Shown: positions 23,745 through 32,433 of the stretch, piece by piece
How the letters are laid out: every line of letters starts with the position of its first letter
Numbering within the stretch: the stretch's first letter is position 1
NCBI RefSeq assembly: GCF_030814435.1
Contig: NZ_JAUSUW010000002.1
Coordinates: 124,001-188,000 of the forward strand
Reading direction: 5' to 3'
Source of the DNA: Peteryoungia aggregata LMG 23059
GTDB lineage: Bacteria > Pseudomonadota > Alphaproteobacteria > Rhizobiales > Rhizobiaceae
Length of the DNA stretch: 64,000 nucleotides
Made by a program: the position numbers and the translations under genes
Notes under the pieces: model-generated
What the model was told of the DNA's origin: nothing
Databases searched by the model: none
Seen by the model: only the letters and a program-made list of their open reading frames with translations

Positions 23745-25409
23745 TCAGGCGAAATGCAATCCGCTCTTGCTGGCTGCGTCTCTCGCCGCCCCGCGCTCTT
23801 TTGCGGGCCGCTGCTCTGAACGAATAGATGCCGCGATCTTCTCGGCCATCATGATCACGGGCGCATTCGTGTTGCCTCCGATCAGGCGCGGCATGACGGA
23901 GGCATCGACGACACGCAGCCCCGCGATGCCATTGAGCTTGAGTGCCGGATCGACCACAGCATCGGCGTCGGACCCCATGCGGCAGGTGCCCACCGGGTGA
24001 TAAATCGTATCCGCCCGGGCCCGGATGGCGGCATCCAGTTCGGCATCCGTGCTGCCGGCAGGATAGACTTCACGGCCACGATAGCGGTCGAAGGCAGGCG
24101 CTGCCATGATCTCGGCCATCATCCGAGCGCCCTTGCGCAGGGTGACAAGATCGCGTGGGTCCGACAGGAAGGCGGGATCGATCAGGGGGGCGGCAAGCGG
24201 ATCGGCGCTGGCCAGCCGGACAGTGCCGCGCGAATGCGGACGCAGCATGCAGACATGGCAGGAGTAGCCATGGCCCCAGTGCATCTTGCGGGCATGATCG
24301 TCGACCATGGCAACAAGGAAATGCAGCTGGATATCAGGGCGATCGAGGGCGGGGTCGGTCTTCAGGAAGGCACCCGATTCGGCGCAGGTGGATCTCAGAT
24401 GCCCCATGCGCTCGTTTCGCCATTCCATCGCAGCCTTGAAGAGGTCTCGGGTCCCCGTCATGCCAAATCCGAACATGTCGGTATCGGGCGAGCGAAAGAT
24501 CACCGTGTAATCCAGGTGGTCCTGCAGGTTTTCACCGACCTGTGGCCGATCGAGCACCACCGGAATTCCGCAGGACGCAAGATGATCGGCAGGGCCGATG
24601 CCCGACAACATCAGGATCTGGGGCGATTGCAGCGCACCGGCCGAGAGCAGCACCTCCCGACCAGCACGCACGACGCGCTCCTCCTTTCCGCGACGATAGG
24701 CAACGCCCACTGCCCTGCCCTGCTCGACGATGATGCGCGCAACATGGGCCTCTGTGACAACCGTCAGGTTCCGCCTTTGCAGGACATCGTGCAGATAGGC
24801 GGCGGCGGCCGAGCATCGCTCGCCACGTTTGGGGCCATTCCAGAACTGGGTGGCCTGATAGACGCCAGCACCTTCCTGTTGCGGTCCGTTGAAATCGTCG
24901 TTCTGCCGGTGGCCGTTCTGCTCGCAGGCTTTCAGGAAAGCCTGGTTGATCGGCCTTGTCCAGTTCTGGTCGCAGACCTGAAGCGGGCCACCGCGTCCAT
25001 GGAGATCATCAGCCCCGCGGATATTGTCTTCGGCCCTGCGAAACCAGGGCAGAACCTCATCCCAGGACCAGCCTTCGCAGCCGAGATCGGCCCATTCGTC
25101 ATAGTCCCGTGCGTGGCCGCGAACATAGAGCATGGCGTTGATCAGGCTCGATCCGCCAAGACCCCGCCCGCGGGGCTGATAGCCGATGCGCCCGTTCAGC
25201 TCTTTCTGCGGCACGGTGGAAAACCGCCAATTGCTGCTCTTGACGTGGCCGGGAACGACGGCCGCCGCGGCCATCGGCACACGGGCAAAAAGGCCATCGC
25301 CGCGGCCACCAGCCTCCAGCAGGCATACCGTGACGGACGGATCTTCACTCAGGCGCGCCGCAAGAACGGAACCGGCCGAGCCTCCCCCGATGATCACGTA
25401 ATCGTACAT
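23745..25409 (-). CDS. GMC-family FAD oxidoreductase (choline dehydrogenase-like)
   Basis: A 554-residue glucose-methanol-choline oxidoreductase. The FAD motif [15 protein letters not shown] is at the extreme N-terminus, GMC signature 1 is near [18 protein letters not shown], and signature 2 near [15 protein letters not shown]. The C-terminal active-site His ([10 protein letters not shown]) and Asn ([14 protein letters not shown]) are present. I start at 25409, where GGGGAGAGA precedes the ATG, rather than 39 bases upstream. The substrate is an alcohol of unknown identity. No betaine-aldehyde dehydrogenase lies nearby, so a BetA role is doubtful. It is followed by gntK. Confidence 0.88.
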   Translation of the reverse strand: MYDYVIIGGGSAGSVLAARLSEDPSVTVCLLEAGGRGDGLFARVPMAAAAVVPGHVKSSNWRFSTVPQKELNGRIGYQPRGRGLGGSSLINAMLYVRGHARDYDEWADLGCEGWSWDEVLPWFRRAEDNIRGADDLHGRGGPLQVCDQNWTRPINQAFLKACEQNGHRQNDDFNGPQQEGAGVYQATQFWNGPKRGERCSAAAAYLHDVLQRRNLTVVTEAHVARIIVEQGRAVGVAYRRGKEERVVRAGREVLLSAGALQSPQILMLSGIGPADHLASCGIPVVLDRPQVGENLQDHLDYTVIFRSPDTDMFGFGMTGTRDLFKAAMEWRNERMGHLRSTCAESGAFLKTDPALDRPDIQLHFLVAMVDDHARKMHWGHGYSCHVCMLRPHSRGTVRLASADPLAAPLIDPAFLSDPRDLVTLRKGARMMAEIMAAPAFDRYRGREVYPAGSTDAELDAAIRARADTIYHPVGTCRMGSDADAVVDPALKLNGIAGLRVVDASVMPRLIGGNTNAPVIMMAEKIAASIRSEQRPAKERGAARDAASKSGLHFA

Positions 25410-25547
25410 TCTCTCCCCCCAGAGAGCCGCAGTTGCGCGGCGGTACATTCACAGCCATCTAAATTAATCAGATTTAAATTGCCGTTCACGTAAGCGTAGC
25501 ACAGACGGGCGGCGACGCAAGCCGAGCGCAAACACCTGATCAACAAA

Positions 25548-25572
25548 GAAAAACCCGCCTATAGGCGGGTTT
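25548..25572 (-). terminator. Terminator of rirA (perfect 22-bp palindrome)
   Basis: AAACCCGCC (25551-25559) and GGCGGGTTT (25564-25572) around TATA form a perfect palindrome. On the minus strand it ends in a run of T, fitting termination of rirA 25 bases after its stop. The symmetrical sequence could also stop transcripts from the other side weakly. Confidence 0.88.
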
Positions 25573-25597
25573 CGCAAGTCAGCGATGAAGCTGGGGG

Positions 25598-26074
25598 TCA
25601 GGCGGCGGGGGCCTGGACAACCCGACGCGGCTGAAGATCGTCTATCCCGAGCAGGAAGTTGATCTGCGGGCGGGCCTTGACCAGGTCATCGATCGTATAC
25701 TCCGACAGAACGTCGAAAAAGGCGTTGAGCGCCTTGCGCAGAGCCGAGTTCAGGCCGCAGCTGTCGATCAGCGGGCATTCGACCTCACCATCATCCTCGA
25801 AACACTCGGCCATGGCGAAGCTGTCTTCCGTGACCTTGACGACATCAAACAGCGTGATCTTTTCGGCGGGGCGGCCAAGGCGAACACCGCCATTGCGGCC
25901 ACGAACGGTCTCGACCAGACCGGCCTTGTTGAGAGGCTGAAGAATCTTGAAAAGGAAGAGTTCAGAGACGCCATAGGCCTTGGCAATTTCCGGAATTCGG
26001 CTCAACTGAGTGTTGTTGGCTGCGCAATACATGAGCATGCGCACGGCGTAATTTGTCTGCTTTGTCAAACGCAT
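25598..26074 (-). CDS. rirA: Iron-responsive Rrf2 regulator RirA
   Basis: A 158-residue Rrf2-family repressor, the main iron regulator of rhizobia. The winged-helix region starts MRLTKQTNYAVRMLMYCAA, and the wing carries VRGRNGGVRLG. Three cysteines, Cys91, Cys100 and Cys106, correspond to the Fe-S cluster ligands of RirA, with a spacing one residue longer than the commonly quoted 91/99/105. With iron the cluster-bearing protein binds IRO boxes and represses uptake genes. The start at 26074 matches known RirA N-termini; the upstream 28 codons do not. A RirA-type operator lies 108 bases away, ahead of the divergent iron-binding protein gene. Confidence 0.96.
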   Translation of the reverse strand: MRLTKQTNYAVRMLMYCAANNTQLSRIPEIAKAYGVSELFLFKILQPLNKAGLVETVRGRNGGVRLGRPAEKITLFDVVKVTEDSFAMAECFEDDGEVECPLIDSCGLNSALRKALNAFFDVLSEYTIDDLVKARPQINFLLGIDDLQPRRVVQAPAA

Positions 26075-26181
26075 GCACGATTCCTCTGTTTTCAGAAGGC
26101 TTATATAGCGCCTTTTGCAGTTTTGAACAATTCCAAAATACTCAAGTTCTCGACTCACGTATCCGTGAGCAAAGTCGACTG

Positions 26182-26204
26182 GAATTGACAGCTTATATCA
26201 ATTC
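26182..26204. promoter_or_regulatory. IRO box (RirA operator)
   Basis: TGA-N9-TCA is found at 26186-26200 and is embedded in longer perfect arms, GAATTGA (26182-26188) and TCAATTC (26198-26204). This matches the rhizobial iron-responsive consensus. It ends right against an in-frame ATG at 26205, which argues that the true start of the iron-binding protein is downstream at 26247. Confidence 0.8.
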
Positions 26205-26246
26205 ATGAATATGCGCCTCAAGAAAGCAACAAGGGAGGCTTCTTCG

Positions 26247-27284
26247 ATGTCATCAATCCGCACGCTCACCCTCGGTACCGTCTCCATGCTGGCCATGTCA
26301 GCCGGCGCGGCCTTTGCCGATGGCGAAGTCAACATCTACTCCTACCGCCAGCCGGAGCTGATCAAGCCGCTGACGGACGCCTTCACCAAGGAAACGGGCA
26401 TCAAGACCAATGTGCTCTTCCTGGACAAGGGCCTGGTCGAACGTATTACGGCTGAAGGCGCAAACTCGCCGGCAGACGTCATCCTGACAGTCGACATCGC
26501 TCGCCTGACCGAAGCCAAGGATGGTGGCGTCACGCAGCCGCTGGCCGACGAGGGCATCAACAGCCAAATCCCGGCGCAGTATCGCGATCCCGAAGGCAAC
26601 TGGTTTGGCCTGACGACCCGTGGCCGCGTGCTTTATGCCTCCAAGGACCGCGTTTCCGAAGATGCGATCACCTATGAAGAGCTCGCCGACCCGAAGTGGA
26701 AGGGCCGCATCTGCATGCGCGACGGCCAGCACGCCTACAATATCGGCCTGTTCGCCTCGATGGTTGCCCATCACGGTGCAGAATACACTGAAAAGTGGCT
26801 CGCCGGCCTGAAGCAGAACCTCGTCAAGAAGCCTGATGGCAACGACCGCGCCCAGGCCAAGGCCATCCATGCCGGCGAATGCGATCTCGGCCTCGCCAAC
26901 ACCTATTATCTCGGTCTGATGAAGACCAACGAGAAGGAGCCGGAAGAAAAGGACTGGGCCGCTTCGGTCAAGGTTCTCTTCCCGAATGCTGGCGATCGCG
27001 GCACCCATGTCAACATCTCCGGCATGGCGCTGACCAAGAATGCGCCGAACAAGGACAATGCCGTCAAGCTGATGGAATTCCTGGCGTCCGACGAGGCACA
27101 GTCGATCTATGCCGAGCAGGTCTTCGAATATCCGGTCGGCGCAAATGCCAAGGTTTCCGAGATTGTCGCCGGCTTTGGCCCGATCAAGGCCGATCCGCTG
27201 CCGCTCGCAGAGATCGCCGCCAACCGCAAGGTCGCTTCGGAGCTGGTCGACAAGGTCGGCCTGAACGAAGGCCCAACGCAGTAA
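26247..27284 (+). CDS. Ferric-iron ABC transporter substrate-binding protein (FbpA/AfuA-like)
   Basis: A 345-residue periplasmic ferric-iron binding protein. A signal peptide ends near AFADG, and the mature part begins EVNIYSYRQPELIKPL, typical of FbpA. The adjacent tyrosines that coordinate Fe(III) are Tyr220-Tyr221 in NTYYLG. The start is the ATG at 26247 because AAGGGAGG lies just upstream; the ATG at 26205 abuts the RirA box and lacks a ribosome site. The gene is alone: no permease or ATPase follows, and the next gene is on the other strand. A compatible permease gene is found at 51051. Confidence 0.93.
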   Translation: MSSIRTLTLGTVSMLAMSAGAAFADGEVNIYSYRQPELIKPLTDAFTKETGIKTNVLFLDKGLVERITAEGANSPADVILTVDIARLTEAKDGGVTQPLADEGINSQIPAQYRDPEGNWFGLTTRGRVLYASKDRVSEDAITYEELADPKWKGRICMRDGQHAYNIGLFASMVAHHGAEYTEKWLAGLKQNLVKKPDGNDRAQAKAIHAGECDLGLANTYYLGLMKTNEKEPEEKDWAASVKVLFPNAGDRGTHVNISGMALTKNAPNKDNAVKLMEFLASDEAQSIYAEQVFEYPVGANAKVSEIVAGFGPIKADPLPLAEIAANRKVASELVDKVGLNEGPTQ

Positions 27285-27358
27285 CACCGCAACAATGATC
27301 GGGGCACGCGGCAGATCGTGTGCCCCGATCATCCACCCGAAGGACATATGGGTGGCAA

Positions 27359-28987
27359 TCAGGTCCGCATGCGCGGCACGTCATTCGGATCAAGGCGAAG
27401 CTCGATCAGCAACGGCACCTTGCGATCCGCAATCGCCTCGATTGCCAGATCAAGTTCATCAGCAGATGTCACCACGATCCCGCGACCGCCGAGCGCATTG
27501 GCAACAGCGGCAAAGGATGGCCATTCGAAGGTCGTCAGACCCGGGTCCATCTTGCGGTCGACGAACTGGATATGCTCGGCGCCATAGGCGGAATCGTTGC
27601 ACAGGATGACGATGAGATCGAGGCCGAGCCGGACTGCGGTATTGAACTCGTTGATGCCGCCCATCATGAAGCCGCCGTCACCGGTAAAGAGCACGACAGG
27701 CCTGTCTGGAGCGGCAATGCCTGCTCCGATCGCTTCCTGCAGACCGAGCCCGATCGAACCGAAATTCGCCGTCACCAGGAAGCTGCCGGGATCGGGGGCG
27801 GAGATTCGGCACCAGACCTCGGTCATGAACCGGCCACCATCCGTGACGAGAACCCGTTTGTCGGGAAGGCTCTGCTCCAGCGCTTCCAAAGCCCAGACAT
27901 AGTTGACGCTGCCCGGTTTCGCCTTCTCCCGGTCGCCCGACGGATGCGCGGTCAAGGCCGTGATGTCCAGTTCATGGGTAAATCCGCTTGGCGGGATCTC
28001 GGCCTGATCCAGCCAGTAGACCATATTGTCCGCCGTGAGCCCCGCATCCGCGACCAGGGCGACATCGGGATGCAGGTTGTGGCCGATCTTGCGCGGATCG
28101 ACCTCCACCTGCACAAGCCGCTTGCCACGCAGCAGCGTACCGCGGTCGGTGGTAAAATCATGCAGGCCGGATCCAAAGCAGATGATGCAATCGGCCTTGG
28201 CCATCACGCCGTAGGCAGCCGGCGTGCTAAGCGTGCCGAAGATCTCCATGTTGAACGGATGTCCGGAAAACAGTCCCTTCGCCTTCAGCGTGGTGGCGAG
28301 CGGTGCTTCGAGGCGATCCGCGAGACGGATGATCTGATCCCGCGCACGGCATGCTCCGGCACCCGCCAGGATCAGCGGGCGCTTCGCCGACGCGATCATG
28401 CCGATTGCCGTATCGAGGGCGTCACCCTCGGGAACAAGGGCCGGCGCGTCAAAAACGGCATGACGGAAGGCCTCGTAAGGTTGCCGGTGCCACATGAAGT
28501 CTGCGGGCATATTGAGGACAATCGGTCGCCTCTCGGCACGGGCCCGATAAAAGGCCCGCGCGACATCCTGGGTGGCCGTTTCCGGTGCGCGCATCTGTTC
28601 GAACCCGGCGCCGGTGGCCTTGACGACCTCGCGCTGGTCGATGCTCTGGAGATGTCTTGGATGCAGCACCGGTGTATCGCCCGCCAACAGCACGAGCGGA
28701 ATGCCGCCCCGCGCGCCTTCGGTCAATGCGGTGACACAATTGGTGAGTGCAGGCCCGTGTGTGATCGAGGCGACACCGACCCGATCCTGCACGTGAGCAT
28801 AGGCAAGCGCCATCAGCACGGCGCTGCCTTCATGGGCCGCCGGAACGAAGCGGCCGCCGCATTCCCGGACATAGTGATCGATCATGAAGAGATTGGCGTC
28901 ACCCATCAGGCCGAAGACCGTTTCGGCTTGGTGATCCCAGACCGCACGCGCGATCACCTGAAATACGTAGCTGTCCGATTGCGTCAT
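27359..28987 (-). CDS. Thiamine-diphosphate enzyme, acetolactate synthase-like
   Basis: A 542-residue ThDP-dependent enzyme with the three usual domains. The activating glutamate (Glu53 in AAHEGSA) and the metal/ThDP motif GDGGFMMGG ... CNDSAYG are intact, so the enzyme should be active. The N-terminal block FQVIARAVWDHQAETVFGLMGDAN is of the acetolactate-synthase-like class. Without a small regulatory subunit next door it is unlikely to be the housekeeping IlvB; an oxalyl-CoA, benzoylformate or sulfoacetaldehyde type of reaction is equally possible. A good ribosome site, GAGGGAGG, precedes the ATG. It is divergent from an Lrp-type regulator that may control it. Confidence 0.85.
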   Translation of the reverse strand: MTQSDSYVFQVIARAVWDHQAETVFGLMGDANLFMIDHYVRECGGRFVPAAHEGSAVLMALAYAHVQDRVGVASITHGPALTNCVTALTEGARGGIPLVLLAGDTPVLHPRHLQSIDQREVVKATGAGFEQMRAPETATQDVARAFYRARAERRPIVLNMPADFMWHRQPYEAFRHAVFDAPALVPEGDALDTAIGMIASAKRPLILAGAGACRARDQIIRLADRLEAPLATTLKAKGLFSGHPFNMEIFGTLSTPAAYGVMAKADCIICFGSGLHDFTTDRGTLLRGKRLVQVEVDPRKIGHNLHPDVALVADAGLTADNMVYWLDQAEIPPSGFTHELDITALTAHPSGDREKAKPGSVNYVWALEALEQSLPDKRVLVTDGGRFMTEVWCRISAPDPGSFLVTANFGSIGLGLQEAIGAGIAAPDRPVVLFTGDGGFMMGGINEFNTAVRLGLDLIVILCNDSAYGAEHIQFVDRKMDPGLTTFEWPSFAAVANALGGRGIVVTSADELDLAIEAIADRKVPLLIELRLDPNDVPRMRT

Positions 28988-29100
28988 GTCTGCCCTCCCT
29001 CAACGGTGGGGCCTGCCGTGCGCGGCCATCCCCTTCCTGGGAGACGATAGGCGGGCCTAGATGCAAGAGGCATGCGATCTTGTCGCCCCAAGGCACAAAT

Positions 29101-29139
29101 TGCGCACAAATCATGCATCTTTATTGAAATACCTGCGCA
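29101..29139. promoter_or_regulatory. Paired TGCGCA elements between the ThDP enzyme and Lrp genes
   Basis: The self-complementary hexamer TGCGCA appears at 29101-29106 and again at 29134-29139, 33 bases apart, about three helical turns. The stretch between them is AT-rich. This layout suits an Lrp-type octamer wrapping DNA, with the regulator encoded at 29188. The evidence is positional only. Confidence 0.35.
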
Positions 29140-29187
29140 TATCGATCACCATGTAGCGCATCACCGCACAGTCAACGGATCGATGTC

Positions 29188-29658
29188 ATGCCTCTGGATC
29201 GTTACGACCGCGCCATTCTCGATGCGCTGCAGAAGGACGGCGCCCTGACCAACGGGGAATTGTCCGAGCGCGTCCACCTCTCCCCCTCACAATGCTCCCG
29301 GCGACGATCCGCTCTTGAGGAGGCGGGTCTGGTGGAAGGCTATCGGGCCAGGCTGAATGCCGGCAAGCTGGGCTTCAAGGTGCGGGTAATCTTGCGCGTC
29401 AATCTGCGCATGCACGGACAGGACAGCGATACGGAGTTTTCGCGCTGGCTGGGACGCCAGCCGGAAGTGCAATCGGCCTTCTCGGTCTCCGGAGATGCGG
29501 ACTACGTGCTGGATGTCCGGGTGCGCGACCTCGAAGACTATTCCAATTTTGTGCATGAGCGCCTGCTGATCCAGCCGCAGGTCGCGCAGGTGCGCTCGGA
29601 CTTCGTCCTGCGGACGCTGAAAGACAATGCGTTCCTCGACCTGTTCTCCGAGGCCTGA
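29188..29658 (+). CDS. Lrp/AsnC-family transcriptional regulator
   Basis: A 156-residue Lrp-type regulator. The N-terminal helix-turn-helix reads LDRYDRAILDALQKDGALTNGELSERVHLSPSQCSRRRSALEEAGLV. The C-terminal RAM (amino-acid binding) domain follows, with SVSGDADYVLDVRVRDLEDYSNFVHERLL. Such proteins form octamers and sense amino acids. The divergent ThDP enzyme gene is the most likely target. Confidence 0.92.
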   Translation: MPLDRYDRAILDALQKDGALTNGELSERVHLSPSQCSRRRSALEEAGLVEGYRARLNAGKLGFKVRVILRVNLRMHGQDSDTEFSRWLGRQPEVQSAFSVSGDADYVLDVRVRDLEDYSNFVHERLLIQPQVAQVRSDFVLRTLKDNAFLDLFSEA

Positions 29659-29697
29659 GACCTTAGCGGGCAAGGGCCATGCCGGATCTGACCTCGA

Positions 29698-30759
29698 TCA
29701 GGTCCCCGGCGTCGCCGTCACAGATTTGGCGTGATCATCGATCGCCTGACGACGCTCTGCGGTGCCCGGATGGGTCGAGAGGAAGGATGACTCGCCATCA
29801 AGGCCAAGCTTTTCCTCCAGCCGGGCGAAGAAGCGGCCGATGGCGCGGGGGTCGCGCCCCGCCCTGGCCATCAGTTCCACCGAGATGCGGTCGGCCTCGT
29901 TCTCAGCATCGCGCGAGTGAGACAGCGTCATCAGCGCCGCGCCATTGGTCAGGATATCTTCGCCGGCGGCACCAACGTCACCGGCGATCAGCATGATGAG
30001 ACCGGCTACACCGGCGGCCCGATACAGCTGTCGCAGCGAATGTTCCCGCTCGACATGGCCGATCTCGTGAGCCAGCACGCCGACGATCATGTCCATGTCG
30101 CCCTCGGCGAGTTCGATGAGTTCGTCAGTGATGACGAGCGTGCCATCCGGCAGCGCGAAGGCGTTCGGGCCGATGGGGCCGCCCTGGCGGAAATTGAGGT
30201 TGTAGCCAGCCACGCCACGGGAGGAAAGCGCAGCCACTTGGTCGAAAGCCTCGCGGATCTCCTTATGCCGGCTCTCGGGCAGTCTGCTTTCATTGAAAAC
30301 CACCTGATCGAGCGACAGCAGGGTGCCGCTCGCCATCCACTGGGTGACCGCCGGCGGTGTCACCAGAACGGCCACCTCGACCAGCGCCGGCACCGCATAA
30401 CGATAGATCAGGCCGGCAAACAGGAAGACGGCAAGCACGAATGCGATCAGCCGCGGATGGAAGCGCTCCAACTCGTGGACGAAGCCGCTTTTCCCATGCC
30501 TTTTCAGCCAGAGATCGACGGCATCGTTGTCTTCGGTCTCGAACAACGAGCCGTCGACAAAACTGATCCTGCGCGGAATGCGACCGACCCGGGCGGATAT
30601 CTCCGTCCGGGCCAGATCTCCGATAGAGACAGAATCGCCCCCTGCAGCCAGCCGGACATAGAGCGTTTTGCTCTCGCCCAGCAGGACGGCTGGCTCCGCG
30701 CGGCTGGAGCCGGGCGGATGCCAGTGGCCAGAGGCGATGGGCTTTTCGTCAGAAGCCAA
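29698..30759 (-). CDS. M48-family metalloprotease
   Basis: A membrane-anchored zinc peptidase of about 353 residues. An N-terminal soluble part (about 1-100) precedes one hydrophobic anchor (LIAFVLAVFLFAGLIYRYAVP) and the peptidase domain with HEIGH (zinc His pair plus catalytic Glu) and a downstream ENEAD carrying the third ligand. No proper ATG is available. The TTG at 30759, inside the last codons of the preceding gene and behind GAAGGG, gives the best start; the upstream ATG at 30846 would overlap that gene by about 100 bases. The gene overlaps the YjgN-like gene by 11 bases, a recurrent pairing, so the two products probably work together at the membrane. Confidence 0.85.
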   Translation of the reverse strand: MASDEKPIASGHWHPPGSSRAEPAVLLGESKTLYVRLAAGGDSVSIGDLARTEISARVGRIPRRISFVDGSLFETEDNDAVDLWLKRHGKSGFVHELERFHPRLIAFVLAVFLFAGLIYRYAVPALVEVAVLVTPPAVTQWMASGTLLSLDQVVFNESRLPESRHKEIREAFDQVAALSSRGVAGYNLNFRQGGPIGPNAFALPDGTLVITDELIELAEGDMDMIVGVLAHEIGHVEREHSLRQLYRAAGVAGLIMLIAGDVGAAGEDILTNGAALMTLSHSRDAENEADRISVELMARAGRDPRAIGRFFARLEEKLGLDGESSFLSTHPGTAERRQAIDDHAKSVTATPGT

Positions 30760-31816
30760 AGTCGAACCCTTCAAGGTCGAGATATTCTGCCGTGACGGCA
30801 GAACCGGAAGCCTGCATCGAGGATACCACATCATCGAGTTCGCCATCGACCAGGATGCCGGAATGCTCGATCACATAGCGGTGCTCGCGGACCGCGGCCC
30901 AGGGGCGCATCAGGCTGAGGGTGAGGACGGTGACAACAAGGTTGGAGATGACGATCCAGAAGTAGCGCAGGCGGCCAAGATCCGAAAAGAGGGAATGGCG
31001 GGTGTCGAAGCGGGCTGAGTTCATCACCACGTTGCGTACGCCGATGCGGTAGAAGATCGCGGCAACGCCCCAGAGAACGAGCGCCGGGACCAGTGCGCCG
31101 TAGATGCCGAGAATGAGATTCAGTTCCGGATCCGTGCTCGTGTCGGCGCTTTGTACCGCACCGTAATAGGCCATCACGCCGAGAAAGCCGCCGACGACAG
31201 CCCCCACCAGCATCAGCAGGAAAGCAGGCAGCCAGACGCGGTAGAGCGCGCCAATCTTCGGATCGGTCTCGAAGGCGCGGTCGCCGTAACGCAGGTTGTT
31301 GAAGATGTAGCGATAGAGCCAGCGGCTGGCGAAGGGTGCCAGAAGCCCGAGCGAGAAAAAGGCGAGGAGACCGCCGAAGATGATCGCGACGAAGGCGCCC
31401 CAGGTCTTGCCGACAAAGTCGAAGCGGATGTTGCGATAGCTCGTGACGCGGGCGTTGAAGCGCAGGCTGCGCATGACGATCCAAGGCAGGAAGACAAGCA
31501 TCAGCAGCGCCAGGATGCCGCCAGCGATCGGGCTGAAGGTCAAAAGCACATTGTAGGCGATGATGTAACCAAAGACGATGGCACGGCCGATGAAGATCTG
31601 CAGGCCACGGGCGTGGTAATCGAAGGAGTGGCCGTCAATGAAAGAGTTGCCGTAGAAATAGCGGTTGCGCCGGACCTTGGCCCAGGCTGAATAGATGCCA
31701 ACCGTGATGATGGTCAGCAGGATGTTGACGATCCAGATCCCGAAATACTCACCCGCGCTACCGCGAAATTCGCCGCGGCGCAAACTGTCCGTGCGGCCGA
31801 AAACTGCCTGTTGCAT
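30749..31816 (-). CDS. YjgN family (DUF898) inner-membrane protein
   Basis: A 355-residue polytopic protein of the YjgN/DUF898 family. The protein starts with FGRTDSLRRGEFRGSAGEYFGIWIVN, then shows YSAWAKVRRNRYFYGNSFIDG near residue 60, both typical. About eight hydrophobic segments follow, with a second family-like repeat (RFDTRHSLFSDLGRLRYFWIVISNLVVT) near the end. ATG at 31816 has GAGGGAC upstream and is preferred to one 60 bases further up. The function of the family is not known. Its 3' end overlaps the M48 protease gene. Confidence 0.9.
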   Translation of the reverse strand: MQQAVFGRTDSLRRGEFRGSAGEYFGIWIVNILLTIITVGIYSAWAKVRRNRYFYGNSFIDGHSFDYHARGLQIFIGRAIVFGYIIAYNVLLTFSPIAGGILALLMLVFLPWIVMRSLRFNARVTSYRNIRFDFVGKTWGAFVAIIFGGLLAFFSLGLLAPFASRWLYRYIFNNLRYGDRAFETDPKIGALYRVWLPAFLLMLVGAVVGGFLGVMAYYGAVQSADTSTDPELNLILGIYGALVPALVLWGVAAIFYRIGVRNVVMNSARFDTRHSLFSDLGRLRYFWIVISNLVVTVLTLSLMRPWAAVREHRYVIEHSGILVDGELDDVVSSMQASGSAVTAEYLDLEGFDFGF

Positions 31817-31931
31817 GAAAAGTCCCTCATGAAAACAAATCGCGCGCGTCGCAATCCCCCGCAACACCCCGCACATTGATCACGAGACCGTCATCCACTC
31901 AAGTGCGCTTGGACACTTGTGCCGCCGAGTT

Positions 31932-32324
31932 TCAAGCCTCGCGGATTTCGATGCACCACCATTTCGGGCGACCACCCTTGTAGGAATGATAGGTGGGTTT
32001 GAGATCCTGAGCGCTGGTGCGATCGAAGCTGCCGAGCAGAAGAGCCACCGTCGGCTGGTCGTCGATCGCGCCGAGCGAAGAGCCGCAGGTCGAACAGAAG
32101 GCGCGCGAGGAAAAGTCGGAGGAGCGCCATGTGGCCGGGGCGCCTGCAGGACCGACCCAACGAACAGCGTCACGCGGAAACTCAACCCAGGTTGCCGTGA
32201 GGCTTCCCGTATGGCGCTGGCACATCTTGCAGGAACAGGTGTGTGGCCGCCCCGCCGGCGCATCGGCCTCGAAGCGCACTGCCCCGCAAAGGCAACCGCC
32301 GGTATGGATCTTCTTTTTCGGCAT
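31932..32324 (-). CDS. GFA family protein (glutathione-dependent formaldehyde-activating fold)
   Basis: A 130-residue zinc protein of the GFA/CENP-V fold. Three cysteine clusters are visible, GGCLCGAVRF, CSCKMCQRH and FCSTCGSS, which bind the structural and catalytic zincs. Members are often labelled formaldehyde-activating, but most have unknown activity. The ATG at 32324 (MPKKKIHTGG) is favoured because it gives the family N-terminus. It stands alone between the YjgN-like and mmsA-type genes. Confidence 0.88.
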   Translation of the reverse strand: MPKKKIHTGGCLCGAVRFEADAPAGRPHTCSCKMCQRHTGSLTATWVEFPRDAVRWVGPAGAPATWRSSDFSSRAFCSTCGSSLGAIDDQPTVALLLGSFDRTSAQDLKPTYHSYKGGRPKWWCIEIREA

Positions 32325-32379
32325 GATCAGCCCTCCCCTCGGAGACAAGCTAGCAGCCGGTTTCATGCTGGCAAGAGAA

Positions 32380-32407
32380 CGCCACCCCGCCTTGCGACGG
32401 GGTGGCG
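32380..32407 (-). terminator. Hairpin after the methylmalonate-semialdehyde dehydrogenase gene
   Basis: Perfect 10-bp arms CGCCACCCCG (32380-32389) and CGGGGTGGCG (32398-32407) with an 8-base loop, 26 bases after the mmsA-type stop. The T tract on the minus strand is poor (GTTCTCTT), so it may stabilise the transcript end rather than terminate alone. Confidence 0.6.
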
Positions 32408-32433
32408 CAAATGTGATCGATTTATTTCTTCGC

